Positions 13,502 to 22,268 of a stretch of DNA of 64,000 nucleotides are shown here, piece after piece. A program made the position numbers and the translations under genes. The stretch's first letter is position 1, and each line of letters begins with the position of its first letter. The DNA is taken from positions 62,001 to 126,000 of the forward strand of contig NZ_CAKZJO010000054.1 of the NCBI RefSeq assembly GCF_936943645.1, in the 5' to 3' direction. The notes under the pieces are model-generated. The model was not told the origin of the DNA and made no database searches. It saw only the letters and a list, made by a program, of their open reading frames with translations. The DNA comes from an uncultured Bradyrhizobium sp. GTDB taxonomy: Bacteria; Pseudomonadota; Alphaproteobacteria; Rhizobiales; Xanthobacteraceae.

Positions 13502-15610
13502 TTGCGATTCGCGGCGAGATCGCCGACTCTCACCCTTTCACCGGGGCGATTCGTGGCGACATATCTGGACACGCTCAATGCGGAGCAGCGCCGCGCCGTC
13601 GAGCATGGCGTGGCCGATGGTGCGACCGTGGGCGCCCCCCTGCTCGTCATTGCCGGCGCCGGCTCCGGCAAGACCAACACGCTGGCCCATCGCGTCGCGC
13701 ATCTGATCGTCGCAGGCAGCGACCCGCGCCGCATCCTCTTGATGACCTTTTCCCGCCGCGCGGCAGCCGAGATGGCCGGCCGGGTCGAGCGCATCGCCCG
13801 CAAGGTGTTGGGGGAGAACAACGCCACGATCATGCGCGACGCCCTGACCTGGGCCGGCACCTTCCACGGCATCGGCGCGCGCCTGCTGCGCGAATATGCC
13901 GAGCGGATCGGCATCGATCCCGCCTTCACCATTCACGACCGCGAGGATTCCGCCGACCTGATGAATTTGGTCCGGCACGAGCGCGGCCTGTCGAAGACCG
14001 AGAGCCGCTTTCCCGCCAAGGGCACGTGTCTCTCGATCTACTCGCGCTGCGTCAACGCCGAGATGGAGATCGAGAAGGTGTTGGGCGCGCACTATCCCTG
14101 GTGTGCCGGGTGGGCCTCCGAGCTGAAGGGGCTGTTCGCCGCTTACGTCGAGGCCAAGCAGGCCCAGCACGTGCTCGATTACGACGATCTGCTGCTGTAC
14201 TGGTCGCAGATGATGAGCGATGCGCTGATCGCCGAGGAGATCGGCGGCCGCTTCGACCACGTCCTGGTCGACGAATACCAGGACACCAACCGCCTGCAAT
14301 CCTCGATCCTGCTGGCGCTCAAGCCGGACGGACGCGGCCTCACCGTGGTCGGGGACGATGCGCAGTCGATCTATTCGTTCCGCGCCGCCACCGTGCGCAA
14401 CATCCTGGAGTTTCCGCAGAGCTTCTCGCCCCGCGCGGAGATGATCACGCTCGACCGCAATTACCGCTCGACGCAAGCGGTGCTGGCGGCGGCCAACGGC
14501 GTCATTGGCCTCGCCCGCGAACGCTTCACCAAAAATCTCTGGACCGACCGCAGCTCGGGGCATAAGCCGCAGCTCGTCACCGTACATGACGAGGCCGACC
14601 AGGCGCGCTACATCGTCGAGGCCGTGCTGGCAAACCGCGAGCAAGGCGCGCTGCTCAAGCATCAGGCGGTGCTGTTCCGGACGTCCTCGCATTCCGGCCC
14701 GCTCGAGATCGAGCTGACCCGCCGCAACATTCCCTTCGTCAAGTTCGGCGGGCTGAAATTCCTCGACGCCGCCCACGTCAAGGACGTGCTGGCCTTGCTG
14801 CGCTTTGCGGAAAACCCGCGCGACCGCGTCGCCGGTTTCCGCATCCTGCATCTGTTGCCCGGCATCGGCCCCGCAACCGCGCAGCGCGTGCTCGACCAGA
14901 TGGCGGAGAGCACCGATCCGCTGCATGCGCTCGGCCAGCTTCCCGTCCCGGCACGCACCGGCGACGACTGGACCGCTTTCGTCCGCACGGTCGAGAACCT
15001 GCGCTATTCGGAATGGCCGGTCGATCTCGAGCGCGTAAGGCTCTGGTACGAGCCGCATCTGGATCGCCTCCACGAGGATTCCGAGACGCGGCGCGCCGAC
15101 CTGATGCAGCTCGAGCAGATCGCGAGCGGCTATGCCAGCCGCGAGAAATTCCTGACCGAGCTCACGCTCGATCCGCCCGATGCGACCAGCGACAAATCAG
15201 GCCCGCCTCTGCGCGACGAGGACTATCTGATCCTCTCGACCATCCATTCCGCCAAGGGGCAGGAGTGGAAATCGGTGTTCGTGCTCAACGTCGTCGACGG
15301 CTGCATGCCGTCCGATCTCGGCGCAGGTACCTCCGCCGAGCTCGAAGAAGAGCGCCGCCTGCTCTATGTCGCGATGACCCGGGCCAAGGACGATCTGCAC
15401 CTCGTCGTTCCCCAGCGCTTCTTCACCCACGGCCAGGCTGCCAAGGGCGACCGTCACGTCTACGCCTCGCGCACCCGCTTCATCCCGGAGCCGCTCGTCT
15501 ATCTGTTCGAGCGCACCGCCTGGCCAAAGGCTGCGGCCGGCGCGGCGCGCTCCGCGGCACAAGGGCCGAAGATCGACATCGGGGCGAAGATGCGGGGGAT
15601 GTGGCGGTAG
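13502..15610 (+). CDS. UvrD/Rep-type superfamily 1 DNA helicase
   Basis: A 702-aa ATP-dependent 3'-5' helicase of the UvrD/PcrA/Rep type. The motifs are in order: Q-motif LNAEQRRAVEH, Walker A GAGSGKTNTLAHR, Ia LLMTFSRRAAAEM, II LVDEYQDTNRLQ, III VVGDDAQSIYSFRAA, IV DRNYRST, V STIHSAKGQEW and VI RLLYVAMTRAKDDL. The start may be the codon at 13502 or GTG 13553 just before the Q-motif. It is separate from the major uvrD (shorter C-terminus), and probably an accessory repair or replication helicase. It is divergent from the DUF1211 gene. Confidence 0.9.
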   Translation: MRFAARSPTLTLSPGRFVATYLDTLNAEQRRAVEHGVADGATVGAPLLVIAGAGSGKTNTLAHRVAHLIVAGSDPRRILLMTFSRRAAAEMAGRVERIARKVLGENNATIMRDALTWAGTFHGIGARLLREYAERIGIDPAFTIHDREDSADLMNLVRHERGLSKTESRFPAKGTCLSIYSRCVNAEMEIEKVLGAHYPWCAGWASELKGLFAAYVEAKQAQHVLDYDDLLLYWSQMMSDALIAEEIGGRFDHVLVDEYQDTNRLQSSILLALKPDGRGLTVVGDDAQSIYSFRAATVRNILEFPQSFSPRAEMITLDRNYRSTQAVLAAANGVIGLARERFTKNLWTDRSSGHKPQLVTVHDEADQARYIVEAVLANREQGALLKHQAVLFRTSSHSGPLEIELTRRNIPFVKFGGLKFLDAAHVKDVLALLRFAENPRDRVAGFRILHLLPGIGPATAQRVLDQMAESTDPLHALGQLPVPARTGDDWTAFVRTVENLRYSEWPVDLERVRLWYEPHLDRLHEDSETRRADLMQLEQIASGYASREKFLTELTLDPPDATSDKSGPPLRDEDYLILSTIHSAKGQEWKSVFVLNVVDGCMPSDLGAGTSAELEEERRLLYVAMTRAKDDLHLVVPQRFFTHGQAAKGDRHVYASRTRFIPEPLVYLFERTAWPKAAAGAARSAAQGPKIDIGAKMRGMWR

Positions 15611-15710
15611 ACCGACAAAGAGAACGCCAAGTATTTCGGCCGCTGTTGGCCTTGTGATCTCCCTCGCCGTACGTGTAAACAGGTAGATAATCAGAACAAT
15701 CGAGGCGTGA

Positions 15711-16553
15711 ATGCACGGGCCCACAATCCTCGTACGAACGTTATCGAAGACGAATATTAGCGATCGCTACCAAAACTCGTGGCAGTATCATTCTAGGAGT
15801 GACCGTCATTCCAAGATTGCCTGCTGGGGAGTGATTTTCGATTTATTGGCATCGACGCCGCTTCTGAAGCGACATGTTGCAGACGGGACAGTCTGCTTTG
15901 GCATCAACCACGAGATGCGCGACTTCGTCCATGACCGCAAGAAGAACCTCGATCTGGTACTCTGCACACCAGGTGGGCCGGCAACTTCAGAGACCTTGGC
16001 CAGCATCTCAGCAGAATACGGCATTGACCTAACGCCCCAAGAACAAGCGACGTTCGAGAGACTTCCGCTACTTCCTCAGGCTCCAGTCGGTGCCGTATTG
16101 ATGGCTCTGGAAGCCAAGGCCTGCATGACAGCTCATCAACGAGCTCTTCCTCGACTATACGACGAGCTCAACTCTTCCCATCTCACCGTGCACGGAGCGA
16201 CCGACGAAGCCATCGCAGTCGCCTTCACGATGGTGAACGTCGCAGAGACCTATCTCAGCCCCGATCTAAACAAGAAGAACAGAGCATCCGACCCGGAATG
16301 GAGTCGGCACAAACAGCCACGAGATGCTCAGCTTGCAATCGACAAAATTAGGCAGCTGCCACGCCGATCGAGAGTGGGCGACGTCGGTTATGATGCAATT
16401 TCCATCGTCGTTATCGACATGGCAAACGATGGCAGTCCGGTTCTACTCACCGAGATCCCACCTGCACCACCGAAGGGCGACATTTACAATTACGAGGGAA
16501 TGATAGCCCGGCTCTCAGGAATTTACGCTACCCGATTCAAGGATCTTGGCTAG
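15711..16553 (+). CDS. Candidate type II restriction endonuclease, PD-(D/E)XK-like, family unassigned
   Basis: A 280-aa soluble protein without a family I can name. It carries a plausible PD-(D/E)XK core: Glu68, Asp81 in KKNLDLVLCTPGG, then a hydrophobic strand running into Glu134-x-Lys136 (VLMALEAKACMTAH). It is convergent with a vsr gene, overlapping it by 39 bp, and two genes from a C5 methyltransferase. In such gene groups the third partner is normally the restriction enzyme. Codon use is AT-richer than the flanks, shared with its neighbours, suggesting joint transfer. GAGGCG precedes the ATG. The nuclease role is inferred from motif and context, not from homology. Confidence 0.65.
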   Translation: MHGPTILVRTLSKTNISDRYQNSWQYHSRSDRHSKIACWGVIFDLLASTPLLKRHVADGTVCFGINHEMRDFVHDRKKNLDLVLCTPGGPATSETLASISAEYGIDLTPQEQATFERLPLLPQAPVGAVLMALEAKACMTAHQRALPRLYDELNSSHLTVHGATDEAIAVAFTMVNVAETYLSPDLNKKNRASDPEWSRHKQPRDAQLAIDKIRQLPRRSRVGDVGYDAISIVVIDMANDGSPVLLTEIPPAPPKGDIYNYEGMIARLSGIYATRFKDLG

Positions 16554-16931
16554 CTTGTCTCGGATGCGCGGCTCCTGGCATTCCCAGATTACGACGACTC
16601 GATATCCTTCCCTTCGGAGGAGCCGCACGCTCCGAGCATCTCTGCGCATATTATCGCGGAACTTGTTGAGCCAAAACCTGCGATTGGACTTCGGGACCGT
16701 CGCCCGATGACAGCCCGTATGATGATGCCAAAAACAACCATGAACAAATATCGCCCACCGCTTCGATTTGTTGGCAAAATCTGGACTACCAGGAAGCTTT
16801 CTGACGTTCTTGCGATAGTGCAGGCCTAGATCACGCAACGCCAACGCAACCGCCACCTCAATCTTCGTACCCTTTTGTCTGATCCGCGCCATTCGCGCGG
16901 ATGTTTCGGCGTCGGGACGATTGATCTTCAT
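16515..16931 (-). CDS. vsr: Very short patch repair endonuclease
   Basis: A 138-aa Vsr protein. Family blocks are intact: RIRQKGTKIEVAVALAL near the N-terminus, FVHGCFWHHHTGC with zinc/metal-site His and Cys, then ATVPKSNRRFW and the C-terminal RVVVIWECQ. Vsr nicks 5' of T in T:G mismatches produced by deamination of 5-methylcytosine at the partner methylase's site. The start overlaps the methyltransferase stop by 4 nt (ATGA), so the two are coupled. The 3' end overlaps the putative restriction gene on the other strand. Confidence 0.93.
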   Translation of the reverse strand: MKINRPDAETSARMARIRQKGTKIEVAVALALRDLGLHYRKNVRKLPGSPDFANKSKRWAIFVHGCFWHHHTGCHRATVPKSNRRFWLNKFRDNMRRDARSVRLLRREGYRVVVIWECQEPRIRDKLAKILESGSVNS

Positions 16932-18100
16932 TCCGCAGCGATAGAAAAGTTGGCCCTGCTCGAACTAACATCAAGCTCCATTCGGGCAAGGTGCTCGCGA
17001 AGCCGATCTTGAAAACCATCTGCAAATCGAAGCTTGGCTCTTTCGGTTCTCAACAGAAAGCCACGCGTCGCTCGCACTGAAAGGGGCTTTCCATCATATC
17101 GAAGAAATGTGGTCAGAGACGAACGCTGTTCCCACTTCGGGTAAGCATTGATTTCAACGGCATGTCGCCGCTTACCATCAAAGCGCGCGGCCTTGGGCCA
17201 TCGGCCATTCGCCGGCAATTGCCCGTCCCTACCATGCTCGTAAACGCCTGGACGAGCCAAGCGCGAACCCAGCCATTTGGCGACGGGCACCGTAACTGCA
17301 TTGCCCACGAGAGACCAACGAAGCGACGCCCGCGAGACCCCTTCGGCCGGACTGGTCCAGTTCTCCGGAAAGCCCTGGAGGCGCTCAGCGTCTCGGATAT
17401 CCGGTGTGATCACGTCCCCTGTAGGAAGCAGGATAGCCGGGGGTGACGCGATCCCAACGGTAGAACCGTTCTTCAAGGTGGGAATTGAATCTGGCGCCCA
17501 ACCAAGCCCACGAATCCCTTCGGTCCAGTAAAATCCGTGCGCATGAGCATTGAGATCGGTCAGTGCCAACGCTGGCTCTGCCTCGTCAGTAAGAACCACC
17601 GATGCGGGGTCAATCTCGGTGGTGGTCGCGACAAAAAGCACCCGCTCTCGGCGTTGGGGCAAAAACGAGAGACTATTCACTACTCGATAGGCCCAGCGAT
17701 AGCCAAGCTCTTCAAATGCCTCGACGAGGGTTCGCATTCCGCTTCCCTTGTCGAGTTGTAGCATGAACGACACGTTCTCCAAGACAACCCAAGGCACTCG
17801 CCGACGATCGAGCAATCGAAAGATCTCACCGACCAGTCCGGAGCGCGCGCCACCAATACCCGCGGTTCGACCCGCTTGGCTCAGGTCTTGGCAAGGAAAA
17901 CCACCCGTTAGCAGCTCGGTTTCTCGTGGAAGGGATTTGAGCTCGCGAATGTCCCGTTTGCAGGGAACATCCGGCATTCTGGCAGCAAGAACCGCGCGAG
18001 CCGGCTCCCAGATCTCACAAAGCAAGTTCGGCTGATGTCCAGCCGCAGCCAATCCTTGCTCCAGTCCTCCGATGCCAGCGAATAAGCCCGCGACCTTCAC
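16928..18100 (-). CDS. DNA (cytosine-5-)-methyltransferase
   Basis: About 390 aa with all main C5-MTase motifs: I AGLFAGIGGLEQGL, IV GGFPCQDLSQAG (catalytic Cys in PCQ), VI VVLENV, VIII LPQRRERVLF, a variable target-recognition region, and X LVGNAVTVPVAKWLG. It modifies cytosine in a short duplex site; the site cannot be read from sequence alone. GTG at 18100 is preferred (GGGAA upstream, motif I close by); an alternative GTG at 18127 gives 9 more residues. It forms an operon with vsr and is part of the AT-richer restriction-modification islet. A C-terminal extension of about 90 aa after motif X is unassigned. Confidence 0.92.
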   Translation of the reverse strand: MKVAGLFAGIGGLEQGLAAAGHQPNLLCEIWEPARAVLAARMPDVPCKRDIRELKSLPRETELLTGGFPCQDLSQAGRTAGIGGARSGLVGEIFRLLDRRRVPWVVLENVSFMLQLDKGSGMRTLVEAFEELGYRWAYRVVNSLSFLPQRRERVLFVATTTEIDPASVVLTDEAEPALALTDLNAHAHGFYWTEGIRGLGWAPDSIPTLKNGSTVGIASPPAILLPTGDVITPDIRDAERLQGFPENWTSPAEGVSRASLRWSLVGNAVTVPVAKWLGSRLARPGVYEHGRDGQLPANGRWPKAARFDGKRRHAVEINAYPKWEQRSSLTTFLRYDGKPLSVRATRGFLLRTERAKLRFADGFQDRLREHLARMELDVSSSRANFSIAAE

Positions 18101-18261
18101 TTCCCAACCCCAAACGATTCGAAACACGCTAGACGATAAACGCCTAGCATGTTCTTATTTTGTTCTCAATCGCTATTTGTGTTAGCTCACAGGGAAAATG
18201 TAGGTTTCATCCGATCGGGTGTCGGGACCTGTCAGGATGACTGGAACAACAGGGATCCGAC

Positions 18262-19242
18262 ATAAAAGCCGTCGTCGTCGAGCAATATGCGCCCATCGAT
18301 CAAATCGAACTGAAGGATATCCCGCCGCCGTCCATGGAGCCGGGCCAGTTGCGCATCCGCGTGGAAGCCGCCGGCATCGGCTTTGTCGACGGCTTGAAAA
18401 TTCAAGGCCTCTATCAGACCAAGGATCCCCTTCCCTTCATTCCGGGAACGGAGTTCGCGGGCGTGGTGACGGACGCGCCCGGCGCATCCGGCGGCTATCA
18501 GCCCGGCATGCGCGTGATGGGCATGACGCGGTCGGGCGCGCTGGCCGAGGAGATCGTCGTCAGGCCCGAAGCGCTCCATCCTCCGCCCGAGGGCGTCGCG
18601 GCCGAAGTCGCGGCCTCGTTCCGCGCCAATTATCTGACGGCGCTCTATGCGCTGAGCGCACGCGCCTCGCTCGTCGCGGGCGAACAGCTGCTGGTGCTGG
18701 GAGCAGCCGGCGGCACCGGCATCGCGGCCGTCCAGATCGGCAAGCTGCTCGGCGCGCGTGTGATCGCGGCGGCATCGACCCCGGACAAGCGCGCATTCGC
18801 ACAGGCGCATGGAGCGGATGCGGTGATCGACTACACGCAGGCCGGCTGGCGCGACACGCTGAAGGAGGCGACGAGCGGACACGGCGCCGACGTGATCTTC
18901 GATCCGGTCGGCGGCGAGATCTCGGTGCAGGCCTTTCGCTCCATCGCCTGGCGCGGCCGTCATCTCGTGGTCGGCTTTGCCGCAGGCTCGATCCCCGCGC
19001 TGCCGTTCAACCTGCCGCTGCTGAAAGGCGGCGCCCTGCTTGGCGTGGACCTTGCGCAGATTCCAACACGCGAGCCCGAGGTGCAGAAGCGCCTGATGTC
19101 GCAATTGACGGGCTGGCTCGCCGACGGCCAGCTCAAGCCCGTGGTTGGGCGTGTCTTCGCGCTTGAGGATTTCCGGGACGCGTTCAGAACCATGCAGACG
19201 CGCGGGGCGCTCGGCAAGATGGTCGTGCGCATCGCGAAGTAG
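18262..19242 (+). CDS. Zinc-independent NADPH:quinone oxidoreductase (MDR family), odd start codon
   Basis: A medium-chain dehydrogenase/reductase of the quinone oxidoreductase group: PGTEFAGVVTDAPG, the Rossmann motif LVLGAAGGTGIAAVQIG, GADAVIDYTQ, and the C-terminal FRTMQTRGALGKMVVR. Zinc ligands are absent. Homology begins KAVVVEQYAPIDQIELKDIP, which is encoded from 18265, but the codon where Met is expected (18262-18264) is ATA. An in-frame stop (TGA 18238-18240) lies upstream, and the first ATG is 24 codons later (18334), inside the first beta-strand region. So either ATA serves as start, or the gene is damaged or starts at 18334 with a truncated N-terminus. Length otherwise is normal (about 326 aa). 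Confidence 0.85.
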   Translation: MKAVVVEQYAPIDQIELKDIPPPSMEPGQLRIRVEAAGIGFVDGLKIQGLYQTKDPLPFIPGTEFAGVVTDAPGASGGYQPGMRVMGMTRSGALAEEIVVRPEALHPPPEGVAAEVAASFRANYLTALYALSARASLVAGEQLLVLGAAGGTGIAAVQIGKLLGARVIAAASTPDKRAFAQAHGADAVIDYTQAGWRDTLKEATSGHGADVIFDPVGGEISVQAFRSIAWRGRHLVVGFAAGSIPALPFNLPLLKGGALLGVDLAQIPTREPEVQKRLMSQLTGWLADGQLKPVVGRVFALEDFRDAFRTMQTRGALGKMVVRIAK

Positions 19243-19338
19243 GACGCGCAATCGGAAACCGAGCATTTCCGAAAGTCGACTTGTCGCGCGGCCGCGGTCC
19301 ATTAAATCTGACCGATCCTCCCCGCAGAGACCCCATCA

Positions 19339-20391
19339 ATGACCGCACCGCTTCAATTCGGACTGGATACCTTTGGCGACGTCACCAGGGACGGCTCCGG
19401 CGCCATGCTTCCCCACGCGCAGGTGATCCGCAACGTCGTCGACGAGGCCGTGCTGGCCGACGAGCTCGGCCTCGACTTCATCGGCCTCGGCGAGCATCAC
19501 CGCGCCGACTTTGCGATCTCATCGCCCGAGACCGTGCTCGCGGCGATCGCATCGCGCACCAAGCAAATCCATCTCGGCTCGGCGGTGACGGTGCTGTCCT
19601 CGGACGATCCGATCCGCGTGTTCCAGCGTTTTGCGACGCTCGATGCGCTCTCCAACGGACGTGCCGAAGTGATCCTCGGCCGCGGCTCGTTCACCGAATC
19701 CTTTCCGCTGTTCGGCTTCGACCTGCGCAAATACGAAGAGCTGTTCGAGGAGAAGCTCGATCTGTTCGCCGCGCTCTTGTCGCAGCTGCCGGTGAGCTGG
19801 GAAGGCAAGCTGCGTCCGCCGCTGCGGGATCAGCTGGTCTATCCGCCCGTCGAGAACGGCCGGCTCAAGACCTGGATCGGCGTCGGCGGCAGCCCGCAAT
19901 CGGTGGTGCGCGCCGCGCATTACGATTTACCCCTGATGCTCGCGATCATCGGCGGCGATCCCGCGCGCTTTGCGCCCTTCGTCGATCTCCATCACCGCGC
20001 CGCCAAGGAGTTCGGCCGCCCCGCGCAGCCGATCGGCGTGCACTCGCCCGGCTATGTCGCCGAGACGGATGCAGAGGCGCGCGAGGAGCTGTGGCCCGAC
20101 TACAAGGCGATGCGCGACCGCATCGGCAAGGAGCGCGGCTGGCCGCCGATGGGCCGCGACGAGTTCGTCCATGAGGCCGAGCACGGCTCGCTCTATGTCG
20201 GCTCGCCGGAAACGGTGGCGCGCAAGATCGCCAAGACGGCAAAGACGCTTCGTATTTCGCGGTTTCAGTTGAAGTATTCGGCGGGGCCCTTGCCGCACGC
20301 GAAGCTGATGAAGAGCATCGAGCTCTACGGGCGCAAGGTGGTGCCGATGGTTAAGCGTTTACTCTCTGAGGAGTCCGCCGTCTCGGTTTGA
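19339..20391 (+). CDS. LLM-class flavin-dependent oxidoreductase
   Basis: A 350-aa luciferase-like monooxygenase: N-terminal FGLDTFGDVTRD strand, ADELGLDFIGLGEHHRADF (FMN-site block), IHLGSAVTVLSSDDPIRVF, NGRAEVILGRGSF, then GVGGSPQSVVRAAHYDLPL and a C-terminal GSPETVARKIAKTAK. These enzymes use FMNH2 to oxidise small organic substrates; the substrate is unknown. It follows the quinone oxidoreductase by about 95 bp on the same strand and may share its transcript. No flavin reductase partner is adjacent. Confidence 0.9.
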   Translation: MTAPLQFGLDTFGDVTRDGSGAMLPHAQVIRNVVDEAVLADELGLDFIGLGEHHRADFAISSPETVLAAIASRTKQIHLGSAVTVLSSDDPIRVFQRFATLDALSNGRAEVILGRGSFTESFPLFGFDLRKYEELFEEKLDLFAALLSQLPVSWEGKLRPPLRDQLVYPPVENGRLKTWIGVGGSPQSVVRAAHYDLPLMLAIIGGDPARFAPFVDLHHRAAKEFGRPAQPIGVHSPGYVAETDAEAREELWPDYKAMRDRIGKERGWPPMGRDEFVHEAEHGSLYVGSPETVARKIAKTAKTLRISRFQLKYSAGPLPHAKLMKSIELYGRKVVPMVKRLLSEESAVSV

Positions 20392-20462
20392 TCCGCGTCA
20401 AGTCGCATGGCGCTGAATCGCGCGAAAATTGAATTTTCGGCGCATTTCAGGACAGGCAGCGA

Positions 20463-21590
20463 ATGGCATCTCTTCCCCGGAAGTCCAGGCAAACCCGAAC
20501 GCGTAGCGCAAAGCCGGTCAGACGGAGCAAAGGGGCGAACGCGCGGGCTCGTGCGGTCGAGCTCACTGCCGTCGAACGCTCGCTCGCCGAGCAATCGTCC
20601 GCCGGCGCACTGCAGAGCGAGATGGCGGCACTCGACAGCGTCCTCAACGGGACGCCGGCGCTTGCCCCGGACAGCGAGCCGGTCCAGGCCATGCTCACCG
20701 GGGCCGCGCCTGACGATGCCAAGCACATGCAGGCGCTGCTGACCGGCAAGGCGGCCAAGCGCGCCAAACGGACCACCAGCGACGAGCTGGCGGAGGGCTG
20801 GCGGTTCGGAGGCTATCCCTACAAGTCGCGGATGTATCGCCGCGATTACGAGGAGCAGAAATTCGTTCTTCAGACCGAGCTCTTGAAGCTGCAGAACTGG
20901 ATGAAGGAGAGCCGGCAACGCCTCGTCCTGTTGTTCGAGGGCCGCGACGCCGCGGGCAAGGGCGGCGCGATCAAGCGCTTCATGGAGCATCTCAATCCGC
21001 GCGGCGCCCGGGTCGTCGCGCTGGAAAAGCCGAGCGACGTCGAGCGCGGGCAATGGTATTTTCAGCGCTACGTCCAGCACCTGCCGACTGCAGGCGAGAT
21101 CGTGCTGTTCGACCGCAGCTGGTACAATCGCGCCGGCGTCGAACGCGTCATGAACTTCTGCTCGCAGGCCGAGTACGACGAGTTCCTGCGCCAGGTCCCG
21201 GAATTCGAGCGCAACCTCGCCCGCAGCGGGCTCCATCTCATCAAGTTCTGGTTCTCGGTCAGCCGCGAAGAGCAGCGGCGGCGCTTCAAGGAGCGTGAAG
21301 GCCATCCGCTGAAGCAGTGGAAGCTGTCACCGATCGACCTCGCCTCGCTCGACAAGTGGGATGACTATACGCGCGCCAAGGAAGGCATGTTCTTCCACAC
21401 CGACACCGCGGATTGTCCCTGGATCACCATCAAGTCCGACGACAAGAAGCGCGCGCGCCTCAACGCGATGCGCTACGTGCTGCACGCGATGCCCTATGCG
21501 GGCAAGGACAGCAAGCGCATCGGCATGGTCGACGACCTCCTGGTCGGGCGCGCGAACGTGATCCACGAGCGTGAGGAGCACGGGAAGTAG
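20463..21590 (+). CDS. ppk2: Polyphosphate kinase 2
   Basis: A 375-aa PPK2 protein with a basic N-terminal tail of about 115 residues, probably disordered, followed by the catalytic domain: LLFEGRDAAGKGGAIKRF (Walker A), VEKPSDVERGQWYFQRY-type segment, LFDRSWYNRAGVERVM, and the lid region SREEQRRRFKERE. The C-terminus has WDDYTRAKEGMFFHTDT and RARLNAMRYVLH. PPK2 transfers phosphate between polyphosphate and nucleotides, generally favouring NTP regeneration. The ATG at 20463 has AGGACAGG upstream. The long N-terminal extension resembles that of other rhizobial PPK2 proteins. Confidence 0.93.
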   Translation: MASLPRKSRQTRTRSAKPVRRSKGANARARAVELTAVERSLAEQSSAGALQSEMAALDSVLNGTPALAPDSEPVQAMLTGAAPDDAKHMQALLTGKAAKRAKRTTSDELAEGWRFGGYPYKSRMYRRDYEEQKFVLQTELLKLQNWMKESRQRLVLLFEGRDAAGKGGAIKRFMEHLNPRGARVVALEKPSDVERGQWYFQRYVQHLPTAGEIVLFDRSWYNRAGVERVMNFCSQAEYDEFLRQVPEFERNLARSGLHLIKFWFSVSREEQRRRFKEREGHPLKQWKLSPIDLASLDKWDDYTRAKEGMFFHTDTADCPWITIKSDDKKRARLNAMRYVLHAMPYAGKDSKRIGMVDDLLVGRANVIHEREEHGK

Positions 21591-21627
21591 GAGGGGAGCA
21601 AAGGAAGCGGACGACCTGTCGTATCGG

Positions 21628-21870
21628 CTACCAAAATCGCTTCTTCGCAAAAGCGTTACCTGAACCAGATTTCAGGTAGCGCTCGAAAGCTCGCGCCCTC
21701 TCGATGTCTGAGAAGGCCACATACGTGACAAGGCGCCATGGTCGGTATTTGGATGTATGCGACGATTTTCCTGCGTTGTGATCCCGGAGGCGCTGTTTAA
21801 GATCCGTCGTCAGGCCTATGTAGCGCTGACCGACGACCACTTCGCTTTCCAGAAGATAGACATAATGCAT
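21628..21870 (-). CDS. GIY-YIG nuclease superfamily protein
   Basis: An 80-aa single-domain protein. HYVYLLES is the GIY strand equivalent, RYIGLTTDLKQRLRDHN holds the YIG equivalent and the catalytic Arg, and the C-terminal AFERYLKSGSGNAFAKKRFW supplies the conserved Glu. It belongs to the small UPF0213/URI-type group, whose cellular role is unclear. GAAGGAGGG lies about 7 nt before the ATG. Between it and tRNA-Tyr lies a palindromic repeat (21905-21967). Confidence 0.88.
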   Translation of the reverse strand: MHYVYLLESEVVVGQRYIGLTTDLKQRLRDHNAGKSSHTSKYRPWRLVTYVAFSDIERARAFERYLKSGSGNAFAKKRFW

Positions 21871-21904
21871 GGATGCTGCCCTCCTTCGCCAAGGCTTCGG
21901 AGGG

Positions 21905-21967
21905 CATCCTGCTTCGCGCAGTTGGAGGCTGCAAATCCTGCGAAGCGCGTCAGCGCGAAGCAGGATG
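21905..21967. repeat. Palindromic repeat next to tRNA-Tyr (family E)
   Basis: CATCCTGCTTCGCGC (21905-21919) and GCGCGAAGCAGGATG (21953-21967) are exact reverse complements over 15 bp with a 33-nt loop. The right arm runs into the encoded CCA end of tRNA-Tyr. It looks like a REP-type element and may act as the tRNA terminator. Confidence 0.7.
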
Positions 21968-22051
21968 GTGGGGGAGGCAGGACTCGAACCTGCGAAGCCA
22001 TGAGGCGGCTGATTTACAGTCAGCTCCCTTTGCCACTCGGGACACTCCCCC
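21966..22051 (-). tRNA. tRNA-Tyr (anticodon GTA)
   Basis: On the minus strand: GGGGGAGTGTCCCGAGTGG, anticodon loop CTGTAAA (GTA), a long variable arm (class II tRNA), T-arm GGTTCGAGTCC, acceptor end CTCCCCCA plus encoded CCA. It is 86 nt, the expected length for a bacterial tRNA-Tyr. Confidence 0.96.
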
Positions 22052-22268
22052 GTTCGACGGCAGCACAATCGGGCCGGACCTTGCCGGCGGACCGAAGACG
22101 GCCATGGAACGTGAAGGCCGCGACAGCCCGGATGGGGGCGCGACCGGGCGCGTTTATGGGCGAAGCGGTGGGGCAAAGTCAACCGACGCGTTCGGGGAAA
22201 ATGGCCCATAATGGCCTCAGGAGACGGCCAAATTGCCATATTCCGGAACCCGTGACACAAGCGCAGCC

